DNA of 64,000 nucleotides from Brasenia schreberi (GCA_036023115.1 JAYKKT010000086.1:11671501-11735500); one strand, 5' to 3'. Counted from the first letter of the stretch, positions 36,940-48,459 are shown. Notes: generated by a model from the letters alone, not told the origin. A program made the numbers and translations.

Positions 36940-37655
36940 CTATGTCACACGGGTGCGGGTGTAGGTGCGGGATACGGCAAATTTCAAAAATTTTGGGTGC
37001 GGCGACATGGCTAGGGTATATAATATTATATATTATATATAATATTCAAGCTACATAAATCAATCATAATACAACTAGTATTTGCTAATTTTGGGTGCAC
37101 GTAGGTATCAATTAGCAAGTTCCCTCATAATGATCTGAAACTTAGAATGATTTTACAAGCTACAAAATATCCAAGTTATGGATTAAAAGAGTTTCAAGAT
37201 CTTTTGTAGGATATAGCATGTACTAGTATTTGTATTAGGATCTACTAGTGATGTCATACTCTTCTGTTCTATTGATCTGGTAATGTTCCTGGTCTTCAAA
37301 TGTGTTTGGTGATAGAGATTATTCTGTGCAAAGGCATACAGTATGGAGTCAAGAATCCAATCAGATTGAGTAATAAGAAACCAATTGTCCGCACCCAAAA
37401 TCATTCAAGCTAATATTGTAAACAGCTACAATAGCAAGTACACAACTTTATATTAAAGCAAAACACATAAATGGTAAACAACTACTAATTTCATCATAAT
37501 ACACAAATCAATCTTCATTATCCGGACCCATTTATCCATGACTGACAAAAAAAAAATGTGTTTTTTTTTTTGCCATGCAGCACCGACACGGTGTCGGTGT
37601 CGCACTAGTGTCGACGTCGACACTCCACCCCTTAGAAGTGTCATATGTGACTTAG
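36940..37655. mobile_element. hAT-type MITE (716 bp) in an intron of the metalloprotease gene
   Basis: The ends are CTATGTCAC.. and ..GTGACTTAG (inverted, one mismatch in nine). Both sides are flanked by CTCCTAGG (36932-36939 and 37656-37663), an 8-bp duplication typical of hAT elements. It has GC-rich terminal parts (GGGTGCGGGTG; GACACGGTGTCGGTGTCG) and an AT-rich middle with no coding capacity. It sits between exons 5 and 6. Confidence 0.75.
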
Positions 37656-39298
37656 CTCCTAGGTAACAGGCTGCAGAAAATGCTGCAAAATACTAAAAAG
37701 TACCCATCATACAATAAGAATTAGAACACAACATAAAACATGCACAAGACCTTCCCTCCCTCTAAGAACGACCTCAAAAATAATCTTCACAAATACTACA
37801 TGAAAGATTTTGCAGGATATGCTAATAGTCTATAAATTTCTATAGAGGATGTTTTCTCATACTTGTCCTTGGATACCCATTTGCACTGCTACAATTGGAT
37901 CTAAAATCACACCACGAACTGGGCAACCCAGGAGATGATCTGCAATCCAGAAGAAAGGCAATGAGTTTCTGAAAGACTGAAACTTCCAAGAAAATCATTG
38001 ACATACAATGCATTCCATAATACTGATCATATTTAGAAGAGTCATTTACTTACAAGGTAAGATATGTGCCAAATGGTAGTCAGGAAAAGAAAAATAAAGA
38101 GCTATATCTATGTATAAATGTACATAAGTATATATCAATTTTCATATTCAAGCCCTTGGAAGAAATTATAGCAAGCAAATAGTGAGCTACACATATTTAA
38201 GAAAAACTAACAAGAAGCCCCAAGAATGCAACCAATTGCAGTTACTCCATCTTTAGGTTGAAACAGCTTAAGAAACAAATTAGATATCTGCCAACTGAGC
38301 ACAGGTAGAGCTTTCCGAATATAATGAGCAACGACCAGAAAAGGATAAGAAAACTAAGACATCATAAACAATACCTGTTAAAAGGTGCCCTGCTTCATGA
38401 ACAAGAACTCTACTGTACGGGGGCCACAAACGTGATATTCGAGAAAGGCAGCAGCCACCAAGGAAAATTGTGTCAATCAAAGCCAGGCCCAATACAGCTG
38501 CCAGATTGGGCCTTAAATCTATCCCTTGAGAAAGAAGAAATGAAGTGCCACCAAGGAAGGTAACTAAGGCAGCACTTGAGCTTCCTGAACCCCATTTTTT
38601 GGGAGAAATCTTGGAAGCTACAAATACTGAGTACCATTAGCTTAAAATAAAAAATGTAATAAGCCTTGAAATTCAAGCAAAGGAGACGATGAGTTGTATA
38701 TTATCAAAATATAACCTATGCCTTGAAAGCTGCTTGCACCATATAAAAGAATGGAAGGACAATAACGGAATCTCTGTTTCACTGTGATTCATGAATTTTC
38801 AGAGGAAGCTGTAAATTTTAATCGCAACTTCCGCTTTCACATGTAAATGCAAACATAAAAACCAACTGACTTATGAACCTTCAGCTCCATCTGAAAGTGT
38901 TGAACCCTCAATATCTGTGATTTCAGATAAGAGGACAGAGGCCGCCATCTAAAATCACAGCTTCAAAATCACGGTTGTGATGGGCCATCACTCCTGTGAA
39001 CTGAAAGAGGCGCTACCCTAGGAAACACAACTACAGTTTACCTTCCAAAACAGTTAACAACTTCAAAACCGTTGGTGTCACATCTCTGGGTCCTTCAAGC
39101 ACTGCACATCAAATTCATATGCGTCAGTCTGATAGAGAGGCAATGAGGTGCACAAGGAACACGTGTCTGATTTTACATCCAAACGGGCCTGGAGAAAAAA
39201 CTGTTTCCCTATGTCTCTCACAAGGAGGTGCATGTACACATCTCTTGGTTCATCCTTGTAATTCAGTGCATGAGCCTCATAATTCATCCCCACATTGA

Positions 39299-39347
39299 GG
39301 TGTGTGAGAGTGTGCGTATGTGTATCTGTGTGCGTGCGTGTGTGTGT

Positions 39348-39412
<65 letters not shown>
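39299..39412 (+). repeat. GT-rich and (AG)n microsatellite in intron 1
   Basis: Interrupted GT repeats (39299-39348) run into about 31 AG units (39351-39412). It lies about 30 bp inside intron 1 of the metalloprotease gene. Repetitive Ser/Leu and Arg/Glu open frames here are artefacts. Confidence 0.9.
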
Positions 39413-39415
<3 letters not shown>

Positions 39416-40128
39416 AAGCATTGAAGCAATAGAATTCGACGTACCCATGTTGTGAAACTTGCCGAAATTGGGCAAGAAGCCTCTGGACTGAAGGAAGGAG
39501 TAGGCTGAGTGGACCAACATCATGTTGTCAGCATTGATACAGGCGTCCAGGAACAGAAGGGCCCTGGACGCCACTTTAGCCGAAGAGGATTGCAATGGAG
39601 AACGGCTAACATCATAATCATGATCTCTATTAACGTCGTCGCCTTCGCTGTCAAGAGATTCCAAGAACCGAAGGGCTTTGCGGAGGCCTTTCTCCCTCAC
39701 AGCGTCGTCGTATTCCTGCCACCTCGTCAACGAAGCCCTCGAGATAAGAGGAGAAGAAAATTCGCAGCGAAGGCGAGGCCCAAGGAAGATAATGACGATG
39801 ATGATGATGGTATGGAAAGGGAAGGGAGAGGTACGGCCATGGTTTCATGTAGCGAGGAGGGAGTGGTCTTATCGTACAAAACAAATTTCCAACCAAAATC
39901 CAACGGCATCGCCGCCGGTAAATATGAAAGGAGATCTTTTGGCCGGTAAATATATAAGGAGTTGCTGAAAAATGGGAGGGAGGAAAGATCTATAAAAGTA
40001 GTTAGGTCGGGTTTACTGTTAACGTGTACTGCGAAGTCACACTAATTGGATCTTTCGTTTTCCGAAATACGTAATTTGGGCTCTCTTTCTCTTTTATGGA
40101 AGTCTCTCTAAAACAAAACAAAGAAAAG

Positions 40129-40254
40129 TTACCTTTCATGAAGCACCCACAGTGTTGGCTCAACTGGTTGGGCTTTCACTCCTCCACTGCATGTGCGAAA
40201 TTCGATTCTTGGGGTGCATGCATGTGTATTTGTGAGGCTTCTGCCTTCCTATAT
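40129..40254 (+). mobile_element. tRNA-derived SINE (126 bp) with 12-bp target duplication
   Basis: A perfect duplication AACAAAGAAAAG flanks it (40117-40128 and 40255-40266). Inside are a pol III A-box match (TGGCTCAACTGG, about 40156) and a B-box-like string (GAAATTCGATTC, about 40198). The size and split promoter fit plant SINEs. The family was not identified. Confidence 0.75.
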
Positions 40255-40359
40255 AACAAAGAAAAGGAAATTTCTCGTTTAGTTTCCCTTTAATAAGCAA
40301 GAAAAAGAAAGTTCTCTTTTGTGGAGATTGAAGTGGGCTTTTAGTGTCTTGTCACCTAA

Positions 40360-40592
40360 CGAGAGAAAACCTTCTTGGACCCCAGGATCTTTTTTGTGGG
40401 GGAGCCTGGAGGGGATGATTATCCACTCGATCTGTAGAACAACTGCCAATTTCTAAAACCAACAAAATTCTCCATGATGATCTGCACTATTTCATACACA
40501 AGTTCCTCAAATACACGCAGCCATGTATGAAGTTCAAATGCTAACTTTACTATCCTATCAGCAGAATTATTTCCTTCTATGTGGGCATTAAC
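40360..40592 (-). pseudogene. RNase H-type fragment (LINE-like), part downstream of the hAT insertion
   Basis: The minus strand reads VNAHIEGNNSADRIVKLAFE from the edge of the hAT element. It continues the frame of 58373-58460 once the hAT element and one target duplication are removed. The pattern (..H.EGN..AD..) is the C-terminal motif of RNase H-like domains in plant non-LTR elements. Confidence 0.6.
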
Positions 40593-41031
40593 CAGTGTTG
40601 TCCGTATATATCGTATCGTGGGGATATGCCCTGGGACCCTTATAAAGGGTCTCGGCCCGAGAAAAACTCACGATTTTTCGCGGGTTTCCTCTCTTCTTTT
40701 GGATTCCTCAAGCTTCCTAAGAGTCGGTTTTCGCCTCCTTGGTGTTCAAAGCTCTAAAATCGTGCCCTACAGTGTCCGTCCAAGCCTCCAAACTCGGATT
40801 TAAGTATATTTTTAATGTTTTTTCTATTTTTTTCTTTTATATTTATTATTTTTTGTGTTATTTCGGTTTTTTTTTTGAATGACAAAATATGAAGTTATTA
40901 AGTGTGTGTATACGATTTTTATTGCATTCATGAAGTGAGAGACACTCGATTTGAGTGTTATTTGAAGATTGGGGGATTTACGAAGTGCTTTTATTTTCAG
41001 GTTTTTGTTTGAATTAAAGTACTCCATTGAG

Positions 41032-42506
41032 ATGGCAGGAAGGGGTGGTAGGGACTCTCATTCAAAGTCTGATGATCCGGCATGACAGTGGGGTATACCA
41101 GTTGAGGGTTCAAGGTTAAAAATCATATGTTTATTTTGTGAAAATGTGGTTAGTGGTGGAATTTCAAGGTTGAAACACCACCTAGCAGGAACCAGGAAAG
41201 AAGTTGCTCCATGCACAGGCAAAGTTAGAAGTGTGCCAGAAGGTATTAAATAGCAATGCTTGCAGATGATTGAGAGCATACAGGAAAGGAGACAACAAAA
41301 GGATGATTTCCAGATATGTGAAGAAGCTGATGATGCTACTACCACTAGAGTTGGATTCACTGATAGTTTGCCTTCAGATGTTAGAACAGATATTGGTAGT
41401 AGCAGTTCGCGAGCACCTAGCAGAGGAAAGAGGGTTGCAGCTGAAGACTTTGGAGGTGACAAAAGAGGAAGTTCGGGAAGGAGTAGAGAAAGAGCTTCTT
41501 CTTCTAGCATACATTCATTCTTTCCTCCTTCCACTACACCTGGTGCTCAGCCAAGAATTCGTGCTGCTATGGCTTCAGAACAACTGCACGATCAAGCAGA
41601 CCTTATAGTGGGCAGATGGTTTTATGATGCATGCATTCCATTTAATGCAGCAAACAGTTTTTATTTTCAAGCAATGACAGATGCAATTGCTAACATTAGT
41701 CCAGGATACAGGATGCCCTCTTATCAGAAGTTGAGAGGGAAGATATTAGATCAGACCATGATTAAAGTGCAACAATACTGTTCGACTTTGAGACAATCGT
41801 GGAAGGAAATAGGATGCACTATCATGGCAGATGGATGGACCGATAGGCGAGAAAGGACATTGCTAAACTTTCTTGTATATTGTCCTAAAGGACTCATGTT
41901 TTTGAGATCTCTAGATATGTCAGAGGAGAGGCACACTGCAGAGATCCTACGAAAGGAATTTGATAAGGTTATACAAGAGGTTGGGCTAGAAAATGTAGTC
42001 CAATTGATTACAGATAATACAGCTAACTACAAAGCAGTTGGAAAGGAGTTAGATGATATTTATGGGACTTTCTACTGGACACCATGTGCAGCCCATTGTT
42101 TAGATCTCATCCTCGAGGACATTGGTGAGATGGATGAAATAAAGGCAGCAACTGAGTGTTGCCAAGATATTACAAAATTCATTTACAACCATGCATTTGT
42201 TTTGTGTATGATGAGGAGATACACAAAAGGTGCAGAGCTTCTTCGCACAGCTGCAACTCGGTTTACAATAAACTTCTTATCTGTACAGAGTATTGTGAGA
42301 CAGAAGCAAGCTTTAAAGAGAATGTTCTCCTTAAATGAGTGACAACAATTTGCAGAGTTGCCACAAAACAGAAGGAACAGAAAGTTAAATGAGATTGTAG
42401 AAACGGTTTTTAGAAGTTCATTTTGAAATGCATGTATCAGATTATTAAAAATTACTTGTCCTTTAGTGAAAGTTTTGAGATTGGCTGACAACGAAGAGAA
42501 ACCATC
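41032..42506 (+). pseudogene. hAT transposase, 5' part (BED finger and DUF659-like region)
   Basis: Starts with ATG at 41032, just after a possible UTR intron acceptor (TTATTTTCAG at about 41000). Residues about 20-70 are a BED-type zinc finger (CLFCENVVSGGISRLKHHLA). A Ser/Arg-rich linker follows, then the DUF659-like core (GCTIMADGWTDRRERTLLNF, VVQLITDNTANYKAVGKELD, PCAAHCLDLILEDIGEMDEI). In-frame stops are at 41083 (TGA), 41251 (TAG), 42340 (TGA) and 42424 (TGA). Three of these sit where family members have Trp, and 41251 where Gln is usual. The frame runs into the 14.5-kb element at 42507. Not functional. Confidence 0.9.
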
Positions 42507-43743
42507 TATAAACACCCTGAAATCCCATGAATTTATCAAATCCATCTGGTTTTGTAAAAGCAGGCCCAAAGGGCTATTTTGAGTCTGGAAACCCAAGAGC
42601 CTTCCAAACAACCCTGTGTATATGTTTTAAACTTTATATTTCAAAAATACATGATATGGCTTTTAAAAATCTTTTAAAAACACGTTTTGAAACCCCGAAG
42701 CAGCTTGGCCTAATCCAGACAGGACCAGGAAAGCTAAGGAGGGCCCGGAACCGGAGCACATGTTAAGCCCGGTGCAGCAACTCTCGTATCAAATCCACAC
42801 CCCCAAGATCTTGAACGTCCAAGACCCTGTTATCATCAAAACATCCTTTGAAGTCATCTCCGGAAGGCGAAAACAGAGGCGGACGATCATGTTGGCGAAG
42901 ACCCAACACAAACGGAGTACTGATGCTGTCAAACCCCGCACAAACCGTTCGTTTCAAACACAGCTCGAAGGAGTCAGAATTCAATTTGGATTGGATCTGG
43001 ACCATATATATCCAGATCCTAATCCAAACCTATGTATGGACTTGGATTTGGATTTGGATCCAAAGATCCAATCCAATATCCATATCCATGGCCCACATCA
43101 CCTTCTCATAAATGGAGGTGGGGCCCACTTGAATTTCACGTGGGATTATGGGCATGAGAGAGAGTGGGGGAGGATAAGATCAAGTGTGTGTTGTAATTAA
43201 GCTTGACTTGTGTGTCAAGTTTGGGGTTAATCATGTGGGTTAGCCTAATTAAGTGGGTTTAAGCTTGTAATTAGCCAAAACCTAACCTAGAGCTGCACCA
43301 ACATGATGTGATTAGGGTCCATGGGCCATGCAAAGGGAGCTCCTCCACCTAATCCTAACTAAAAACACCTAATCCTAGCCTTCCACCCTAATCCGATCCT
43401 AATCTGAGCCTAATCACCTAACCCACTTCCCTAATCCCGGCCTAATCCCAACCTAATCACCTAACCCACTTCCCTAATCCTTCCCTAAACCTAGGTTAAT
43501 TTCCCTAAACGTAACCTAATCCTAGCCTAATCACCTAACCTACCTCACTAAACCTTACCCTAAAACCAACCCACCTAGCTAAACCCTAAACCTCTAAACC
43601 ACCCCTAGCACACAACCTACCCAAACCCCTTGTATTTAAAATATCTAGTCCTACCCTTTCCAGCCCACCTTATCACCACACCACCCTACCTAAACCACCT
43701 AACCACTACCCCAAAACCAGCCCCAACCGACCTAGCCTAGCCC

Positions 43744-43751
43744 TATATAAA
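43744..43751 (+). promoter_or_regulatory. Candidate TATA box, 5' LTR of the Tat element
   Basis: TATATAAA in the context CCCTATATAAACCCC, with the counterpart at 54969-54976. A second candidate (CATAAATG, about 43107) aligns with the TATA box of element A, so the true promoter position is uncertain. Confidence 0.5.
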
Positions 43752-44779
43752 CCCCCCTCTAAGGGGCAGGTTTTTCCCATCGGGGAACAACCTTGGGTCC
43801 TCCACTCTCCAGCCCAGCCGACTCCCCTCTTGCTCTACCTGCCCCACAGCTAGCCACCACCTCCCAGCCAAGCACCACCACCACCACCACTCCAGCCGAG
43901 GTCTACATCGCCACCCTGCCTCCCGGCCGAACTCCATCCTACGCATCCTCTTCACCCGGCTGCTCCCCTTTCATCCGCCACCACCTCCCATCATCCGGTT
44001 AGTATCCTCCACCTTACTCCTTCTCCACTCCCTCTCCACTCTCAGCCCCCCTAACCCACTACCATATCACCCTAATACCAACCACTTGCCACCACCATTC
44101 CCACTCGGTCAGGCCATAACCATCCTAACTACCCGCCACTACCTAGACACCTTAGCTCCATTCGGCCACCCTATCCGACTCCCTAAGACCTGCCCATATC
44201 ACCCCACTACACCCACTACCACCTGACCCCATCTCCTAGCTAGTTCCCTTCCCTTACACCACTCCTAGCCACCCTAGCAACCCGCCAACCCTAGGTGCTC
44301 CGTTAGACCATTCCCTTAGTCCCCCTTAGTGTCATACTCTCTAAACTCAACCTTCCTTAGTGACCCTACGTAGTCACCTTAGCCCTACATACGAAACCAG
44401 CACATCCCAAGTAGTCGGCCACCTTCAAGGCTCCTCTTCCGCGCACCAAGGCACCTGGCCAGCAGCCCCTTGTCGTTCAATCCGCGGAGCTCCCTCTTGC
44501 AGCCCAAGGCGAAGGCCAAGCCCACGCTCAAGCAAGGCTTCTTCGGACCAGCTATTAGTAAGTGCCTAACTCGGTCCTTAGTTGTATACTTGCTTAAAAT
44601 TCAATTTGATATGGGGTTGTAATAACGGAGCATAGTCTCCCCCCGCTTGTAATAACGTGGCTTGGCACACCCACACACGTGCACTCTCTTAGTTGTGCAT
44701 GATTTTGAACACACACGGGCCTAATGAGCCCCTAATATATAAATATATACATATACTTTAATTTTCGTAGGGTTTTGCT

Positions 44780-45190
44780 TAAGTTGAGTGTGTTGTCTTT
44801 CAATTCAAGCACTCACACACATTGAGCCTTCGCTCTTATTTGAAAGACCCAAGTAAGGGCCGAGCTATACTATTTGGGTTTTCATTTCATGTCGTGTGTG
44901 TAAGTCTTTCAATTCAAGCACTCACACACATTGAGCCTTCGCTCTTATTTGAAAGACCCAAGTAAGGGCCGTGTTATACTATTTGGGTTTAATTTCATGT
45001 TGTGTGCATAGTACTTCAATTCAAGCACTCACACACATTGAGCTTTCGCTCTTATTCTCAAGACCTTAGTCAAGGCCATACTGCAAGTTATATTTGGGTT
45101 TCATTTCATGTCGAGTGTGTAAGTCTTTCAATTCAAGCACGCACCCACATTGAGCCTTCGCTCTTATTTACAAGACCCAAGTAAGGGCAC
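44780..45190 (+). repeat. 110-bp tandem repeats in 5' LTR (four units)
   Basis: CAATTCAAGC recurs at 44801, 44910, 45017 and 45129 (spacing 109, 107 and 112). Each is followed by CACACATTGAGC or CCCACATTGAGC and CTTCGCTCTTATT or CTTTCGCTCTTATT. Confidence 0.9.
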
Positions 45191-45670
45191 GTATATACCC
45201 TATATACATATCTCCCTTCGGCATTTACATTACAAGTCATTTCCCTTCGGTTATTTCCCTTCGGTATTGTCGTTACATTCGGGTTTTCCCTTTGGAGTAG
45301 CGTGAGTTTGCATTGCATCTACGCCATATCACGAGGTAGGACGCATATTGCATCGAAGCAAGCCCCGTATTCCCGCTCAAATTCGCCCATGTAGTGGAGT
45401 GTTCATAACACACAAACTAGGTGGCCCATAAAGAGATAAAAAGAAAGACTTAGGCACGTGCAACTCCACGTGATCTAAAATTCTGCAATCGTATCTAAAA
45501 GACCTGAATTAGACACCTCGAACCGCTTCGTAGGCTTTCTATACCCTAAAAACTCGATTTTTCAAAGCATACAGACTGACCCTTGCGCATCGGTGTAAGA
45601 AGGTCTGCGACGATAAGAGCTCACTTGCTTACAGTCGCCACGATTAGAAGTCAGTTTAAAATATATCTTC

Positions 45671-45700
45671 GCTAGCTTAGGTAAGCTAGCTGGCACGCCC
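45671..45700 (+). other. U5 hairpin and PBS-like decamer, 5' LTR
   Basis: GCTAGCTTA-GG-TAAGCTAGC forms a perfect 9-bp stem with a 2-base loop (45671-45690). TGGCACGCCC follows (45691-45700). The real PBS with the same ten bases begins at 45793. Confidence 0.7.
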
Positions 45701-45792
45701 TGTTTATATGAATAGGTCTTAGACACACGAGAGGATCCGCTCCAAGCCCTGAAAAGGCGAGAGGCGGGGATTTTCGCCGCGTCGACAGAGAT

Positions 45793-45810
45793 TGGCACGC
45801 CCCTTGGGAC
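45793..45810 (+). promoter_or_regulatory. Primer-binding site of the 14.5-kb Tat element
   Basis: TGGCACGCCCCTTGGGAC begins five bases after the LTR end. The complementary tRNA was not identified. Confidence 0.7.
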
Positions 45811-45930
45811 GTGAGCCTTTCAAAAATCGAGTTTTAAGTTAGAAGTTTGCTAAAATTTTGTTAAAAAGGTGTCATTTTTAACTTGTTTTCTTTGCTTGTA
45901 CTTAGGACATTTTGAAAAAGCTTGAAAAGC

Positions 45931-48459
45931 ATGTCAAAATCCAATCCAAGTGAAGTGTCGAGCCAAGGCTCATGCGCATCAAGTTCTCACTCTAGGAGGA
46001 TTTTCAAAAACAAAATAAAACTAGATGAGATCGAGGACCTGAGAAGGGAGTTTGAGGCCAAAATCGATGCTTTCAGCCAAGAGGCTGAAGTACGCGATTC
46101 ATGTTCATCAAACGGTGAACAAAGGCCTAAGAAAAAATCTGAAAAACCTCTCAAGCACAAAGAGGCCTCCGTAATGGAAGGCAACCAATACCACGAGTCC
46201 TTCACACAAAAGGACCGTAAAGCCCTACAGCAGTTGCTGAAAGGACAGAATAAAGAGAAAAGAAGCTACGTCCAGTCTGATTTCCTTCCTATGCATTACG
46301 AAACAGACAGTGACGATGAAATACCGAATTTCCATCGGTATGATGGCATGGGAGACCCTAGGTCTCACTTGCAGCTTTTCTCGCGTCGAGCCCATAAGAA
46401 GAAAAAGGACTCAATGAAATGGGTGTATTGGTTCCCTTTATCCCTTAAAGGCATAGCTGCCAAATGGATGGCTTCCTACGACTTAAGCCAGTTCGCTACT
46501 TTTGAAGAGTTAGCGAACTGCTTCATGCAAAGATTTGCACACAACGTAGAAGTCACGCCAACCCTGAATACCTTAAGGGATACAAAGCAAGGCATGAACG
46601 AAGACGTACATGCCTTCATTATAAGATGGAGGTCACTTTTAGGCCAAGTGCGAGAGCCCATATCCGAAGGATGCACAGTAATGCTCATCCTGGATAACTT
46701 TAAAAGCGAGTTAAAAACCCTTCTCTCGCTCCATGAGATCTCAACTTTCCATAAGTTGATCAAAAAGGCATCCCTTTTCGAAACCAACTTGCGAAAAGGG
46801 ACATATGATCACTTATGGAAAGGAAGTGCCGTTTCAAAAACCCGCTTGGAAAAGCCCATCACATACAGGCTACCCACGATGGACAAAGGGGCAAAGCCCC
46901 ATAAAATCGCCAATGTCCGGGTGGATCCAAGCGTGGCAGGCACTTCCAAAAATTTTGAAAAGATAGAAAACAAAAGAGAGCGAACCTTTCAAAAACCAGT
47001 TGAAAAACGGGAGTATACTCTGCTGGGGCAACCTGTGTCAGAGGTCCTAGACCTCCTACTTGCCCAGGGCATGATAGAACTCCCTGAAATCCCCGAAGGA
47101 GTCACTTTCAAAGGGGGGTATTTAAACCGATTTTGTAAGTATCATCGGCTCAAAGGCCATGATACCAAACGCTGTTTCTCCCTTTTAAATAAAATTGAGA
47201 ACTTGATAGCAGAAGGCCGGCTCCAGGTCACTGCGAAACCTGAGCCACCTCAAGCTATCTTCAAAGAACCCTTTCCCAAACACGCTAGTGGTAGTGGGAA
47301 AGGAAAGGAGGTATGTACCCTCACCATTTCTAAGGAACTAGCGCAAAAACCAAAACCTGGTCGACCCACTTGTGCGCCCACTCTTGTATTACACAAGAAG
47401 CCTGCCCAAGTCGTCATTCGAGGACCACCAAAAGTGGAATCCCCAACAAAACCAGTTTTGAAAATCCAAGGTTCTCCTCAGCTCATCCTTAGAGCCAAGT
47501 TTAGCGTGAACCCTAGGCTGGTCGTGGGGGAAGTGACTAGGTCCGGGAGGATCTATCAACCCCCGTACCTTCAAGGTGCTAAAAAGGTGGTCAGTGTGCC
47601 TGGCCCCTCAAAAGCATGTATCCCTGGTGTTCTGCTAAAAGCAGATAAGGACAAAGTCATCCTAAATCCTTATGACTTCGAAAACCACCTTTCAAAGATT
47701 CCTATTCACATGTCTATCTTAGAGCTTATACAAACCTCGCCTAGGCATAGACTTGTATTAGAGAAAATTCTAGAAAGAGCCAAGGTTGATTCGAACATAA
47801 GTCCGGAATCCTTGTTTGCCCAAGTGGCTTTATTAGGAGCAAAATCTCCAATCACTTTCTCGGAAGATGATGTAGATAGGCCCTACGAATCCCACAACCA
47901 GGCCCTGCATATCGAGGTGGTTCTGAATAACCACTCTCTGGACAGGTGCCTAGTCGATGGTGGAGGAGGGCTCAACATCCTTCCACTTCATGTGGCGTAT
48001 AAAATCGGAGTCACCTTGACTTCAGTGAACCCAAGCCCCATCGTTATCACTGGATACGATGGGAATGCGTCTAGACCTTTAGGATCCATCGAACTCCTAA
48101 TGGAAACGGGAGGGATCGAACACACGGGAGTGTTTCATGTCTTGGACATCCACCCCCATTATAACCTGTTGTTGGAAAGACCCTGGATACACAGTTTGTG
48201 CGCTGTGCCATCCACCTTCCACAGGTGTGTTAGGATCCCTTTTAGGGACCAGGTCGTAGTGATTCTAGGTGAGAGTCACCCACAGCTTCAGGGGATCATA
48301 AACTCTCCTTGTTTATCGAGCTCCCAGGCCCATGAGGCTAAACTGGGGCCAATTATGGTTGAGCCACCTCGGCTCGTGTTAAACAACCCTAGGAAGGTTG
48401 TATGTGTGAAGGGGCTGCCCAAAGCAGGCCCCCTCCCGATCTTAACCCTTCTAGGATGA
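45931..48459 (+). pseudogene. Gag-protease polyprotein of the Tat element
   Basis: Structural Gag plus the aspartic protease that matures it. The ATG at 45931 is the first in frame. Residues about 25-55 are charged and coiled-coil-like (EIEDLRREFEAKIDAF). The gag core is at about 46410-46800 (KWVYWFPLSLKGIAAKWMAS). The NC-like motif FCKYHRLKGHDTKRCF is at about 47130-47180. The protease is at about 47880-48240, with LVDGGGGLNILP at the active site and LLLERPWIHS where related copies have LLLGR. The frame closes at TGA (48457). The homologous sequence continues past it to about 48760, with one further frame change, so the stop is likely secondary. An ORF of 843 codons is otherwise open. Confidence 0.85.

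Larger units (their letters stand above)
36507..39841 (-). pseudogene. Plastid-type HEAGH metalloprotease-like gene, frameshifted and 3'-incomplete
   Basis: Minus-strand exons by eye: about 39841-39445, 39101-39042, 38914-38879 (weakest), 38617-38375, 37939-37863 and 36583-36507. Phases agree at every junction. Exon 1 opens with ATG at 39841 and a Ser-rich, transit-peptide-like segment (MAVPLPSLSIPSSSSS). The conserved part TRWQEYDDAVREKGLRKALR is in another frame, so a 1-nt insertion or 2-nt deletion lies at about 39730-39760. Later exons give SPKKWGSGSSSAALVTFLGG, hydrophobic helices, RVLVHEAGHLLT (zinc-binding HExxH), LLGCPVRGVILDPIVAVQMG and AGTQFWDEGLEKELLEGRL. This matches the plant chloroplast family that includes Arabidopsis VIRESCENT3 (At1g56180) and its paralogue. 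That family continues beyond this point, and no further exons are visible. It is either a pseudogene or affected by an assembly error. Confidence 0.75.
42507..45787 (+). repeat. 5' LTR of the 14.5-kb Tat element
   Basis: It starts TATAAACACCCTG (the expected TG is mutated to TA) and ends CGCGTCGACA. In order: GGATCC/ATCCAA inverted-repeat-rich U3 (about 42975-43085), a degenerate TATA-like site (CATAAATG, about 43107), CCTAATCC-type repeats (about 43350-43600), a TATA box at 43744, Pro-coding C-rich sequence (about 43780-44230), a 110-bp repeat array, and the U5 hairpin at 45671. Open frames inside are low-complexity shadows. Confidence 0.95.

Noticed and set aside
39284..39412. Repetitive Ser-Leu and Arg-Glu reading frames
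   Set aside because: Direct translation of the (AG)n microsatellite. Only the part from 39445 upward belongs to an exon.
42760..43200. 146-codon frame in the LTR, also found at 53984-54424
   Set aside because: Present in both LTRs but made of the GGATCC/ATCC-rich U3 array. Other frames are open too, so it is not a credible gene.
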